Source of the DNA: Paracoccaceae bacterium
GTDB taxonomy: Bacteria; Pseudomonadota; Alphaproteobacteria; Rhodobacterales; Rhodobacteraceae
Direction of reading: 5' to 3'
DNA length: 40,107 bases
Assembly: GCA_902633655.1 (NCBI GenBank)
Contig: CACPHA010000010.1
Location: forward strand, 1 to 40,107
Position 1 is the stretch's first letter. Each line of letters begins with the position of its first letter. The notes beneath the pieces were generated by a model. It saw only the letters and a list, made by a program, of their open reading frames with translations, did not search any database and was not told the DNA's origin. The position numbers were made by a program, and so were the translations under genes. Positions 11,152 to 21,683 of the stretch are shown here, in pieces.

Positions 11152-12807
11152 ATGAATCAAAGGAAATCATGGCCAAAAGGCGTTCCCGAAACTGTGGATT
11201 TCCCAATGCAGACCGTACCAGAAAATCTTATTGCATCTACCAAGCGCACGCCAACGCGAATAGCTCTAATCTTCTATGGGAAAGAATATTCTTATTCCCA
11301 AACCCTTCGTTTTGTTGAGCAATTAAGTGGATATTTGCAGTCGGAACTGAAGGTCAAACCTGGGGAACCAGTGTTGCTTTTTATGCAAAATAGCCCTCAG
11401 TTTATTATTTCTTATTATGCAATCCTGCATGCAGATGGGGTTGTAGTACCAGTCAACCCTATGTTCAAAAGACTAGAGGTTGCTTATATCCAAAAAGATA
11501 CCAATTCTCGAATTGTTCTCTGTGGGAGTTACGAATGTGAATCTGTTTATCCACTTTTGGCCAGCGGAAAAGTCGAACATGTCATAGTGGCAAACTACAG
11601 GGAAATGGCTGACCCTAACTTTGATATTAAGGTACCCACCTCTGTCGTTGAGCCTGACACAAATGTTATACTTTCTATGGGATGCAATTTGTGGCGCGAT
11701 GTGATTAACTCGTTGCTCTGTTATCAGCCTGTGACACGGTCAGCGCGAGATTTAGCAGTTATAACCTATAGCTCAGGCACGACAGGCAAACCCAAAGGAT
11801 GTATGCACTCACATTACAACGTTATGGTGACAGCTGTTGGCGGCGTTATTTGGCATAAATTTGAAGCGAACAGCATATCACTTGCAACGCTCCCAATGTT
11901 TCATGTTACGGGTATGCAAGGCGCTATGAATGGCCCACTTTATGCAAGTGGCACAATTGTAATTATGGTGCGCTGGAACAGAGAAATCGCTGCGGAATTG
12001 ATCCAACGATATAAGATAACCAGGTGGCGATCTATTTCGACTATGGCGATTGATTTGGTCAATGACCCCCAAATTGCAAACTACGATTTATCCTCTCTCG
12101 AGGCAATTGGAGGGTGCGGCGCCGCAATGCCTGCGCCTGTCGCTCATAAGCTAAAAGAACTCACAGGTTTAGATTATCTTGAAGGTTATGGGTTAAGTGA
12201 AACTATGGCAGCCACGCACCTTAATCCCCCAGATCAACCCCGAGCTCAATGCCTAGGCATACCTGTATTTAAGGTAAAGTCATGCGTTTGGTCGCCCGAA
12301 AAAAAGACACGTCTCCCACCAAACCAAGTAGGTGAAATCCTGATTGCAGGACCACAAGTTTTTCTTAGTTACTGGCAAAACCCAATAGATACCGAAGATG
12401 CGTTCGTTATTCTTGAAGGTACAAGGTATTTGCGAACGGGAGATATTGGATATGTCGATGAAACGGGCTTTTTCTACATGGTTGATCGGCTTAAGCGCAT
12501 GATAAATGTCGCGAGGTTCAAAGTATGGCCAGCCGAGGTTGAAGCGATCATGTACGGGCATCCAGAGATTGCTGAAGCTTGCGTAGTTGCCTCAAAGCAT
12601 CCGCGTAAAGGAGAGGCCGTTAAGGCAATCGTTGTTCCCAACGATCTGGATAAGCCTCCAAGCCCAAAAAAATTAATGGATTGGTGTAAATCGAATATGG
12701 CTGCATATAAATCACCCACAAAAATAGAACTTGCCGAGAACTTGCCAAAATCAGGATCCGGAAAAGTGATGTGGAGGGCTCTAACTGCTGCTGAACGGGT
12801 AAAGTAA
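11152..12807 (+). CDS. Acyl-CoA synthetase (AMP-binding, FadD-like)
   Basis: TYSSGTTGKPKGCMHSH, EGYGLSETMAATH, LRTGDIGYVDETGFFYMVDRLK, KSGSGKV. Confidence 0.95.
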   Translation: MNQRKSWPKGVPETVDFPMQTVPENLIASTKRTPTRIALIFYGKEYSYSQTLRFVEQLSGYLQSELKVKPGEPVLLFMQNSPQFIISYYAILHADGVVVPVNPMFKRLEVAYIQKDTNSRIVLCGSYECESVYPLLASGKVEHVIVANYREMADPNFDIKVPTSVVEPDTNVILSMGCNLWRDVINSLLCYQPVTRSARDLAVITYSSGTTGKPKGCMHSHYNVMVTAVGGVIWHKFEANSISLATLPMFHVTGMQGAMNGPLYASGTIVIMVRWNREIAAELIQRYKITRWRSISTMAIDLVNDPQIANYDLSSLEAIGGCGAAMPAPVAHKLKELTGLDYLEGYGLSETMAATHLNPPDQPRAQCLGIPVFKVKSCVWSPEKKTRLPPNQVGEILIAGPQVFLSYWQNPIDTEDAFVILEGTRYLRTGDIGYVDETGFFYMVDRLKRMINVARFKVWPAEVEAIMYGHPEIAEACVVASKHPRKGEAVKAIVVPNDLDKPPSPKKLMDWCKSNMAAYKSPTKIELAENLPKSGSGKVMWRALTAAERVK

Positions 12808-12923
12808 ATCAACTATGCCTAGCTTTGATCGGGTGAGCAACTTAGAACGTCACGGTATACGCACAGGTGGTGATTGCAATAATTCAAAAACACTGTTCTG
12901 TTAGAAAGATATGGAGGATATGT

Positions 12924-13739
12924 ATGACGCCAGATCATCTTTTCGGTCTTGCTGGAAAAACGGCCCTTATCACAGGGGGTTCCACAGGAATTGGCCGGAT
13001 GGCAGCAACAGGCCTTGCTAAGGCCGGCGCGAGAGTATTGATTTCTAGCCGGAAAGAACACGCTTGCGAAGCCATCGCAGCAGAGATAAATAAGCTAAAA
13101 CCTGCTGGTACAGTTGAAGGCTTAGTTGGAGATTTGTCTTCTGAAGATACCATCAATATTTTGATTGGCGAGATCAAAACAAGAACAGACAAATTAGATA
13201 TACTTATGAACAACGCGGGGCGCACATGGGGTGCCGCGTTCAACACTTTTCCGTATCAAGCTTGGGACAAAGTCATGTCACTGAACGTTGCGGGCATGTT
13301 TCATCTCACCCAAGGTTTGACCGGACTGCTCTCTGCATCTGGCTCTTCTCAAGATCCTTCACGAATTATTAACGTTGGCAGCGTTATGGGAGAAATTCCG
13401 ATGGGTGACGGCGCATATTCGTACGCCATGTCAAAATCTGCTGTCCATCATATGACCCGCATTTTGGCAAAAGAGCTGGTTGACCGCAACATTACCGTTA
13501 ATGCGCTTGCGCCTGGTCCATTTCAGTCAGGAATGACAAAATTCGCAATTGGCGATGAAAAAGGAATGGAAAAAGTCAGCAGACGCGTTCCAGCCCAGCG
13601 AATTGGTCGGCCAGAGGATATCGCAGCGTGCATGCTATTTCTGTGCGGATATGGCGGATCTTATATCACAGGCGCCATCCTCCCCGTCTCCGGAGGATTA
13701 AATGTTGCAACGGGACCGTCAATTTTTGGTAATAGCTAA
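12924..13739 (+). CDS. Short-chain dehydrogenase/reductase
   Basis: TGGSTGIGR, NNAG, YAMSKSAVHHM, GPFQSGMT; ATG preceded by AGGAT. Confidence 0.93.
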   Translation: MTPDHLFGLAGKTALITGGSTGIGRMAATGLAKAGARVLISSRKEHACEAIAAEINKLKPAGTVEGLVGDLSSEDTINILIGEIKTRTDKLDILMNNAGRTWGAAFNTFPYQAWDKVMSLNVAGMFHLTQGLTGLLSASGSSQDPSRIINVGSVMGEIPMGDGAYSYAMSKSAVHHMTRILAKELVDRNITVNALAPGPFQSGMTKFAIGDEKGMEKVSRRVPAQRIGRPEDIAACMLFLCGYGGSYITGAILPVSGGLNVATGPSIFGNS

Positions 13740-13740
13740 A

Positions 13741-14202
13741 ATGGAAACAGTATCTTTTAAAACCTTTCAAAACCTAATTGGAAAGAAATTAGGAATATCT
13801 AAATGGTATCTGATTGAACAAGGCCACATCAATCAGTTTGCAGATGTGACGGGCGATCATCAATTTATCCATGTTGATCCCCAAAAAGCAACTAAAACGG
13901 CGTTTGGAACGACCATTGCGCATGGATTTCTGACACTCTCAATGCTTTCTTCTATGAGCTATAATGCCATTCCTCGTATTGATAGATTGAAGATGGGCGT
14001 TAATTATGGATTTAACAAGATAAGGTTCATATCACCAGTACCCGTTGGGTCACGCATACGAGGTCATTTCACTTTGTTCAGTTCGAAAGTAGAAAAACCA
14101 GGTGAGCTGACAAATATTGTAGATGTTAGCGTTGAAATCCAGAACAATGAGCGCCCGGCTTTGGTCGCTGAATGGATAAGCCGTCAATTTTTTGAAGAAT
14201 AG
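13741..14202 (+). CDS. MaoC-like (R)-specific enoyl-CoA hydratase
   Basis: FADVTGDHQFIHVDPQKA...TIAHGFLTLSM hydratase-2 motif; start M14 of the listed ORF. Confidence 0.92.
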   Translation: METVSFKTFQNLIGKKLGISKWYLIEQGHINQFADVTGDHQFIHVDPQKATKTAFGTTIAHGFLTLSMLSSMSYNAIPRIDRLKMGVNYGFNKIRFISPVPVGSRIRGHFTLFSSKVEKPGELTNIVDVSVEIQNNERPALVAEWISRQFFEE

Positions 14203-14213
14203 GATCGCCCATA

Positions 14214-15197
14214 ATGGCAAAATTACCTCCCATTTTTGACAAACTTCGGCTGCCAATAGTAGCAGCACCGTTGTTCATAATCTCTAATCCCGATTTAGTC
14301 ATTGCCCAATGTAAGGCAGGGGTAGTGGGGTCTTTCCCAGCACTCAATGCACGCGAGGAGGAAGGTGACCCGATTATGCTCGAGTGCTGGCTTCAAAAAA
14401 TTATCGAGCAGCTTGACCAATATAATCAAGAAAACCCAGATAAGCCTGCTGCCCCCTTTGCCGTCAATCAAATCGTGCACCGTTCGAACTCACGGCTGGA
14501 TCGAGATCTTGAAATTTGTGCAAAATGGAAGGTGCCCATCTGGATTACCTCACTTGGCGCGAGGGTGGAGGTTAATGACGCGGCTCACAGTTGTGGTGGG
14601 ATCGCATTTCACGATGTAATCAACAACCGCTTTGCAAAAAAAGCTATTGAAAAGGGTGCTGATGGGCTAATTGCGGTCGCCGCAGGGGCAGGAGGCCATG
14701 CCGGACAGCTTTCTCCAATGGCTTTAATAAGTGAAATACGCGAATGGTTCAATGGTCCGCTTTTGTTATCTGGAGCAATCGCTACAGGGCAGAGCATTTT
14801 AGCGGCTCAAGCTATGGGGGCTGATCTTGCCTACATCGGATCGCCTTTTATTGCAACGCATGAAGCAAATGCCGTCGAAAGCTACAAACGCATGATTGCT
14901 GCCTCACACGCTGATGACATAGTCTATTCGTCATTGTTCACCGGTGTGCATGGCAATTACCTGAAACCCTCAATTAAACTGGCGGGAATGGATCCGGATA
15001 ATCTTCCAGCGGCTGACCCTTCTAACATGAATTTTTCCGATAGCCAAAATCGATCCAAATCATGGAAAGATATCTGGGGGTCAGGTCAGGGAATCGGCGC
15101 AATCAAAGAAGTGGCGCCTACACAAGAACTTGTCGATCGTTTTGCCGCCCAATATGCTAACGCAAGCCAAAGCATAAAGGAAAACATCTATGGGTGA
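14214..15197 (+). CDS. Nitronate monooxygenase / 2-nitropropane dioxygenase family
   Basis: PIVAAPLFIISNPDLVIAQCKAGVVGSFPALNAR; GADGLIAVAAGAGGHAG. Confidence 0.9.
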   Translation: MAKLPPIFDKLRLPIVAAPLFIISNPDLVIAQCKAGVVGSFPALNAREEEGDPIMLECWLQKIIEQLDQYNQENPDKPAAPFAVNQIVHRSNSRLDRDLEICAKWKVPIWITSLGARVEVNDAAHSCGGIAFHDVINNRFAKKAIEKGADGLIAVAAGAGGHAGQLSPMALISEIREWFNGPLLLSGAIATGQSILAAQAMGADLAYIGSPFIATHEANAVESYKRMIAASHADDIVYSSLFTGVHGNYLKPSIKLAGMDPDNLPAADPSNMNFSDSQNRSKSWKDIWGSGQGIGAIKEVAPTQELVDRFAAQYANASQSIKENIYG

Positions 15198-15855
15198 GCT
15201 TTACCTTATCCGACATGCACAAGCAAGCTTTGGTACGGATGACTATGACAAGTTGTCAGATCTTGGGCATGAGCAAAGCTTTGCACTGGGCAAAGCACTA
15301 GTCGCTAAGGGCTTAAAGCCCGATTCTTGGATGATGGGCGAAATGCGTAGACACCGGGAAACGCTTGAAGGAATTAGGCTTGGAATGGGGCAAAATAACG
15401 TAAAAACTGAAATTCATCACGGTTTAAACGAATTTGATTTCAAAGGACTGTTAAATGCGCACTTCAAAGGAAAGCCAGCCCCTGCTGAGATGCACACAGA
15501 CCGGAAAACACACTTTAGGACGTTGCGCGAAACTATTCTTGCATGGCAGAAAAATGAAGTGAAAAATCCACCCGAAACCTGGTCCGCGTTTACAGAGCGT
15601 GTCGAAAATGCAAAGCAATTTATTTGTTCAAAGCAGGCTGAAACAATTATCGCGTTAAGCTCTGGCGGGGCAATAGCGCAAATGGTGTCGTCCACACTTC
15701 AAACACCTGCCACGCAACAAATTAAACTTCAACTTCAAATGAAAAATTGCGCTATAAGCATGTTCATCTTTACCACAAAGGCATTTTACCTTAACGGATT
15801 CAATGAAACTCCTCATATTACGGAAGCGACTCAAAGGTTTCTTACATACAGTTAA
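15190..15855 (+). CDS. Histidine phosphatase (phosphoglycerate mutase-like) family protein
   Basis: YLIRHAQASFGTDDYDKLSDLGHEQ (RHxxA motif); overlaps the preceding CDS. Confidence 0.9.
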   Translation: MGELYLIRHAQASFGTDDYDKLSDLGHEQSFALGKALVAKGLKPDSWMMGEMRRHRETLEGIRLGMGQNNVKTEIHHGLNEFDFKGLLNAHFKGKPAPAEMHTDRKTHFRTLRETILAWQKNEVKNPPETWSAFTERVENAKQFICSKQAETIIALSSGGAIAQMVSSTLQTPATQQIKLQLQMKNCAISMFIFTTKAFYLNGFNETPHITEATQRFLTYS

Positions 15856-15868
15856 GGAATGGGGCCAC

Positions 15869-16897
15869 GTGAAAGACACTTCATCTTTGAACACAAAAGC
15901 AGTTGATAACTGGCTTTCCCAGCATATGCCTGGATTTCAAGGCCCTTCAGAGGCTCAAAAGTGCGAAGGTGGCCAGTCAAACCCAACGTTCCGTATTAAC
16001 GCCAAAAGTGGATTTTATATTTTACGGCAAAAACCGCCCGGGGTGCTTTTGAAGTCCGCCCACGCCGTTGATAGGGAGTTTCGCGTCCAACAGGCCCTTT
16101 TTTGCTCTGATGTGCCGGTAGCACGAGTGCATGTGTTATGCGAAGATGACAGCGTGATTGGATCTGCCTTTTACGTTATGGAAATGGTGGATGGTAAAAG
16201 CTTTGAAGACCCAAGACTACCTGAGCTAGCCGTTGATGAACGTAAACCTATATTTCACGAAATGAATAGAGTTCTTGCAGCTATCCATAGTGTCAACCTT
16301 AAAACGACTGGACTAAGTGATTTTGGGCCGGATGGAAATTACTATCAGCGACAGACTGATCGTTGGATTAAACAGTATCACGCATCGGAAACTGAGGCAA
16401 TTTCTGAGATGGGTGAGCTGATGCAATGGGTCCATGCCAATATACCAGAAGATGATGGCCAGCGCACGCTAGTGCACGGTGATTACCGAATTGACAATAT
16501 TTTATTTTCCCAAAAATCTCCTAACTGTCTTGCCGTACTTGATTGGGAGCTTTCAACTTTGGGTCATCCTTACGCCGACCTCGCTGCTGTCATTATGCAA
16601 TGGAGAATGCAGCCTGGATTAGAGGGGCGAGGCTTGTCGGGTGTTAACCGTAAAGCCCAAGGCATCATGGAAGACCAAGAGTTTGTCGATGCATATTGCG
16701 CGAAGCGTAACCTTGCCGAAATAAAGCATTTTGGATTTTATTTAGCTTTTTGTTATTTCCGTATGGCTGGAATTTTACAGGGCGTTAAAAAACGAGCCTT
16801 AGATGGAAATGCCTCTAATCCGGAACGCGCTCTTAAAATGGGACGTTATGTGCCCGATCTTGCCAAGGCTGGACTAAAGGCTGCGCGAACAGCATGA
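15869..16897 (+). CDS. APH-type phosphotransferase (ACAD10/11 kinase-domain-like)
   Basis: LVHGDYRIDNILF, LAVLDWELSTLGHPYADLA; GTG start at 15869 preceded by AAGGAATGGGG. Confidence 0.9.
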   Translation: MKDTSSLNTKAVDNWLSQHMPGFQGPSEAQKCEGGQSNPTFRINAKSGFYILRQKPPGVLLKSAHAVDREFRVQQALFCSDVPVARVHVLCEDDSVIGSAFYVMEMVDGKSFEDPRLPELAVDERKPIFHEMNRVLAAIHSVNLKTTGLSDFGPDGNYYQRQTDRWIKQYHASETEAISEMGELMQWVHANIPEDDGQRTLVHGDYRIDNILFSQKSPNCLAVLDWELSTLGHPYADLAAVIMQWRMQPGLEGRGLSGVNRKAQGIMEDQEFVDAYCAKRNLAEIKHFGFYLAFCYFRMAGILQGVKKRALDGNASNPERALKMGRYVPDLAKAGLKAARTA

Positions 16898-17337
16898 CAG
16901 AGAAAAATAGTCCTAATATAATACTTGATCAGGAATACCCTTATCCGTTCCAAAAGCATTTGGGTTTCATTCTGACTGAGTGGAATTACGGATATTGCCA
17001 CCTTGAACTACCGCTCGAGTCATTTCTAATGAATATGTGCGGTATCCCACATGGCGGTATTCATGCCACCCTTTTTGATACAGCCTTAGGATATGCGGGT
17101 TGCTATTCAAACGCTCCCAGTGATCCCCGCTTTACAATGACGCTAAACCTTGGTGTTAACTTTGGTGCAAAAAGCAAGGGTGATAAGTTGCTAGTAGATG
17201 CAAAGCAAACGAGCGGAGGCCGCCAGATATATTTTGCAGAGGGTCGCGCGACAGATAACCACGGGAGTTTGATAGCAACAGATATAGGTACATTCCGCTA
17301 CCGAACGGGCCAGAAAAATGCACAGGTGAAAAATTAA
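16894..17337 (+). CDS. PaaI-family hotdog thioesterase
   Basis: MCGIPHGGIHATLFDTALGYAGCY; 4-nt overlap with upstream CDS. Confidence 0.9.
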   Translation: MTEKNSPNIILDQEYPYPFQKHLGFILTEWNYGYCHLELPLESFLMNMCGIPHGGIHATLFDTALGYAGCYSNAPSDPRFTMTLNLGVNFGAKSKGDKLLVDAKQTSGGRQIYFAEGRATDNHGSLIATDIGTFRYRTGQKNAQVKN

Positions 17338-17338
17338 G

Positions 17339-18370
17339 ATGATGAAAAGGATTACCCTTGCTGAACGCCCCATAGGTGCGCCGGAGGAAAAAAACTTCAG
17401 GCTGGAAGAAATCAAAATACCCAAACCAAAAAACGGTGAAGTTTTGGTAGAAATTCACTACATGTCGCTGGACCCCTATATGCGTGGGCGGATGGATGAT
17501 GGAAAATCTTATGCAAAACCTGTAGAGATCGGAGAGACAATGGAAGGTGGCGCCGTCGGTTTGGTAATTGCCTCAAAATCAAAAATTTTTAATATTAACG
17601 ACCATGTATTTGGTCAGTTGGGTTGGGCCACACATGCCTGCGCCAAAGATACCGAACTACGTAAGCTAGATCCGACATTGGCTCCTATTACCACATCGCT
17701 TGGTGTTCTGGGTATGCCGGGCTTCACAGGATGGTATGGTCTAACACAACTTGGGCGCCCCCAAAAAGGTGAAACCCTAGTAGTCGGAGCTGCAACCGGG
17801 CCAGTAGGTTCAATGGTTGGGCAGATCGCAAAATCAAAAGGCCTGCGGACAATAGGTGTTGCAGGTGGTGCTGAAAAATGCATGCTGGCAAAAGAAAAAT
17901 TTGGTTTCGATCATTGTATTGATCACAAAGCTTTCGCTGATAGTCGCGAAATGAAAGCCTTTCTACAGGAGGTTTGCCCTAATGGTATCGACATTTACTT
18001 TGAAAATGTGGCTGGCAAAACACTTGATGCGATCCTTCCTCTTATGAATCGCTTTGGCCGCATTCCAGTTTGCGGAATGGTAAGTTGGTACAATTCGGTT
18101 AACTCAGGGGCAAGTACAGAAGGAACTATGGATAAGCTGCCAAAAATGTGGCGAAGTATTCTCATAAAACAACTCTCAGTCACTGGATTTATAATCTCAA
18201 ACCACTGGGACCTATACAAGCGGTTTTTGCGCGAAGTTGGACCTATGCTTTCATCAGGCGATGTAGCTTATCAAGAACATATAATCCATGGCATTGAAAA
18301 CGCACCAAGCGCCTTTGCCGGCCTTCTAGAGGGACAAAATCTCGGAAAACTGATAGTCAAAGTTAACTAA
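17339..18370 (+). CDS. NADP-dependent MDR oxidoreductase (CurA/YncB-like)
   Basis: SLDPYMRGRM, VVGAATGPVGSMVGQIAK, LGKLIVKV. Confidence 0.92.
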   Translation: MMKRITLAERPIGAPEEKNFRLEEIKIPKPKNGEVLVEIHYMSLDPYMRGRMDDGKSYAKPVEIGETMEGGAVGLVIASKSKIFNINDHVFGQLGWATHACAKDTELRKLDPTLAPITTSLGVLGMPGFTGWYGLTQLGRPQKGETLVVGAATGPVGSMVGQIAKSKGLRTIGVAGGAEKCMLAKEKFGFDHCIDHKAFADSREMKAFLQEVCPNGIDIYFENVAGKTLDAILPLMNRFGRIPVCGMVSWYNSVNSGASTEGTMDKLPKMWRSILIKQLSVTGFIISNHWDLYKRFLREVGPMLSSGDVAYQEHIIHGIENAPSAFAGLLEGQNLGKLIVKVN

Positions 18371-18429
18371 AAGTTTCCAGAAACAAGTAAATGTGACTGA
18401 AGGAACGAGCGATCGAGTACTTCTTTGGT

Positions 18430-18633
18430 TCATTCTGTCTTTATACGGCCATTTTCAATCGGGGGAAGTGGGAGAAACAAAATCCAGTTAAGGAATGCCC
18501 CTACCATCACCGTTGTAATCAAACCAATGAAAATAGATCCATTCCAACCAACAGAGCCAAGTATAACCATAAGAATAGTTGTTGCAATGCCAATCAAAAG
18601 TGAAAACCCAAATGTACGAAGTCTTGCAGACAT
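18430..18633 (-). CDS. Small two-TM membrane protein
   Basis: 67 aa, LLIGIATTILMVILGSVGW and FIGLITTVMVGAFLNWILFLPLP hydrophobic segments; GGAGG upstream of start. Confidence 0.6.
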   Translation of the reverse strand: MSARLRTFGFSLLIGIATTILMVILGSVGWNGSIFIGLITTVMVGAFLNWILFLPLPPIENGRIKTE

Positions 18634-19047
18634 TTCAGCCTCCTAAAAGTGATAATCTTTCGTAGCCGAATTTTATGTTGAAAATCAATACGCCTGTATT
18701 TACCATCGAATTAAGTTTGTTTTCGACATGTGCTGTTCAAGATTTCCCAGTCCAATTCTAAACTTATACACTATGCAAGTTATCTGAGTAAAAAATGCAC
18801 TTACAGAGTACAACTTTGCAAATGGTATAAGGCCGTAACCAAGATAAGTGAAGATCCTGCGTAGGCCCATTCGCAAGCGCATAGACGAATTTAAATCTCA
18901 GGTTAATGAAAAAAATTTACCTTACGTGACGATGCCTTTTCGGGTTAGACATAATTGAAGATTGGAAAAGTTTTTAGCCTACTTTTTGTGTTTTAACCTT
19001 TAGAAATCTAATACTATCAACGTCAAACGGTTTCGCAGGAGGCAAGT

Positions 19048-19785
19048 ATGAACCAAACGATTGAAAGTCTACTAAAACATAAATCAATCAGAAAATTTCG
19101 AAATGATCCAGTAAATGCAGATTTATTGAATCTATTGGTTTCAGCGGGTCAATCCGCTGCTAGTTCAAGTTTCTTTCAAGCTGTAACCATTATTCGAATT
19201 ACAGACCATGAAATACGCCGACAGTTAGCATCGATAGCGGGCAATCAAGAGCAAGTTAAATTCGCAGCCGAGTTTTTGATATTTTGTGCTGATTTCAATC
19301 GATCTAAAAAATGCTGTGAAGGTAACGGGCAAACGGCAACTGAAGGTTTCACCGAACAATTCATCGTATCAACCGTTGATGCCGCTCTTTATGCGCAGAA
19401 TGTAGTGGTGGCGGCTGAGTCTGTTGGATTGGGTATCTGCTATATCGGTGCAATCCGAAATAACCCAAAAGCTGCCAGCAATCTACTCCATTTGCCCCAA
19501 AACGTTTATCCAGTGTTTGGCCTGTGTATTGGTTATCCGGCTGAAGATCCTGCAGTGAAACCCCGTTTACCTATTTCTGTGGTACTGAAAGAAAACAACT
19601 ATAATTCTCAGGGAGATGCATCAGAAATCGCAGCCTATGATCGCATTCTAAAAAAATACTACGAAAACCGCAGCGATAATCAGAAATCGCAAACTTGGAG
19701 TGGGCAAATGACAGAATTGCTGCAAAAGGAAGCAAGACCTCACATGCGTGGGTTTCTCACCGCTCAAGGCTTTAAAATGAAATAA
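19048..19785 (+). CDS. NADPH-dependent nitroreductase, NfsA-like
   Basis: HKSIRKFRNDPV, AAESVGLGICYIGAIRNNP, VFGLCIGYP; GCAGGAGG before start. Confidence 0.92.
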   Translation: MNQTIESLLKHKSIRKFRNDPVNADLLNLLVSAGQSAASSSFFQAVTIIRITDHEIRRQLASIAGNQEQVKFAAEFLIFCADFNRSKKCCEGNGQTATEGFTEQFIVSTVDAALYAQNVVVAAESVGLGICYIGAIRNNPKAASNLLHLPQNVYPVFGLCIGYPAEDPAVKPRLPISVVLKENNYNSQGDASEIAAYDRILKKYYENRSDNQKSQTWSGQMTELLQKEARPHMRGFLTAQGFKMK

Positions 19786-20074
19786 CAAGTCACCCACCCA
19801 ATAGAGCAGAGCTAAATTACACCTTATAAATAATAGCTCAATTCTGGATATTTGACTTTAATGAACGTTTAATTAAACTTATGGGTCCAATCTTCTTATA
19901 TTTGTCTTAAAATCGAACTTTTAGTGGAAAAATTTGGAAGACTTCTTTGATATAAATCATAGATTTTTATGCCAATATTCTATTCTTGGTTGCGACCGAT
20001 CCGGCATTCAATATCTCTTCTTCAAAATATCGATTACCTAAATTTATATTTTACCGTTTTTGAATGGAGGGAAA

Positions 20075-20675
20075 ATGACGGCGCGATGCGCTTGAGGAAA
20101 ATCTAGCTTATGCTGGGTTGGTAATGACTGCGTATGTCATTTCTTTGTTTTGATTTCGATAATTGTCCCAATACAAGCGGCTATGCTTCCACCTTTAACG
20201 CCATTCGCGGCATTAATATTCCCGGGCATGGTGGCAGAGTCAGAATGTCATGGTTATTTCGCTGGAAGTCAATTCCTTATCTATTAATTCCAAATTTTGT
20301 CACCCAAATTTCAATTGTTTCTGATGAACAAAATGGCCAAGCTATGCAGTTGTTTTAGCTGTTAACTAGGACCATAGCTTGGATGTCTTTCTATATACTA
20401 AGTCTAGCCGGAATCGGCTTTTGGCGACAAATTGGCAATTAGGATTTTCAGTATGGCGGCAACTAGTATTTGTTGGATTCTTGCCCTCAATATTCAATTC
20501 TACTGGACACAACACCATCTTAGAGGGAGTAAAATTGCCAGAAAACAGTCTTGCAACTCAATTAGCCTAGGTAGTTGGGGACACGATCGGAACATTTTTA
20601 TATCTTGTGGTTTTGATGCTGCTTTTCAAATAATTCCGGCAAGCTAAAAACAAAGAATTATTCGTCTCATCATGA
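20075..20675 (+). pseudogene. Multi-TM membrane protein remnant, fragmented over several frames
   Basis: GGAGGGAAAATG start; hydrophobic runs in shifting frames: ENLAYAGLVMTAYVISLF / VPIQAAMLPPLTPFAALIFPGMVAE / IAWMSFYILSLAGIGFW / FSVWRQLVFVGFLPSIFNSTGHNTILEGVKLPENSLATQLA*VVGDTIGTFLYLVVLMLLFK*FRQAKNKE. Confidence 0.55.
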
Positions 20676-21026
20676 ATTTCAATCGACGACATACTATATT
20701 TGCGAGGTGAGCAATTAATAGAATTTTGGTTATTTGCACACAGTATCTCTTTTGAACACGTGAGCGTTTATGAAGTCAGAAAGCGCTAAATGACTAAAAT
20801 CAATATGAAGATCATTTATAACACAAAGAAGGAATTTTGCGTTGAAAAATTTAAATCTCCATTTCTTCCACCTATCTTAAAATCTTTCCCAAATTTATAT
20901 CTTCTTTTGATAATTCTATCCACAACTCCAAGAAACTCCCGTCAATTATATAAGTCATTTATTTAGACTGCCTGATTAGTTAAAATTAAAGGGTTAACGA
21001 GGATTCTAAATACCGGAGAATTGCCT

Positions 21027-21374
21027 ATGAAAAAAAAGTTACTGATTTGCATTACTTTAGTTGCGGTCTCATCAGGTGACATTTTGAGAGCCGACATTGC
21101 AATGGACGTTGCTGAACGTATGACTCACTGCAAGTCATTAGCTAATTTAGCCTATTTAGCTGCAAAGAAAGTGAAAACTGGACGCAAGTTGACAGAAATA
21201 AAAAAAGAATTGTCAAGTGTTTCGAAAGCTGCTTCGACCACTACTAATGGTGGGATGTACTCAGATCTATTTCTTTCCGATTACACTGAACTACTTCAGG
21301 ACACTTATTCAATAAAACCAAAATATGCCAAAGAATACGCGCTGGAATATCGGAGCAATTGTATTGGGAAATAA
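21027..21374 (+). CDS. Small secreted protein of unknown function
   Basis: MKKKLLICITLVAVSSGDILRA signal peptide-like N-terminus; two Cys in the mature part. Confidence 0.6.
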   Translation: MKKKLLICITLVAVSSGDILRADIAMDVAERMTHCKSLANLAYLAAKKVKTGRKLTEIKKELSSVSKAASTTTNGGMYSDLFLSDYTELLQDTYSIKPKYAKEYALEYRSNCIGK

Positions 21375-21388
21375 AACCATTGATTTAA

Positions 21389-21652
21389 GTTAAAAAGCAG
21401 CTTCATCCAAATTTCTTACACGGACCGGCCCAACCCACCAAAAAAGCAGTTGAAATTGGAAATGAAGATTTTTTCTACGTTCTATCCCAATTAAATATTC
21501 CATCATTTGATATTTTGGAATATCCTAACTGTGTGAAATATAAAATCTTTGTGATGACGCCGTACAAAATTTGCCTGATCTACCCAAGGGAAGAGGAAAT
21601 CTATTTTAAAATCTCCGGCGGTATATATTCGGGAGCGCTCATGCGGTCTTAA
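21389..21652 (+). pseudogene. Orphan open frame without canonical start, possible gene remnant
   Basis: VKKQLHPNFLHGPAQPTKKAVEIGNEDFFYVLSQLNIPSFDILEYPNCVKYKIFVMTPYKICLIYPREEEIYFKISGGIYSGALMRS*; no ATG near 5' end. Confidence 0.3.
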
Positions 21653-21683
21653 CTGCATTCTTGTAGCCTTCACTACCGCCTAT

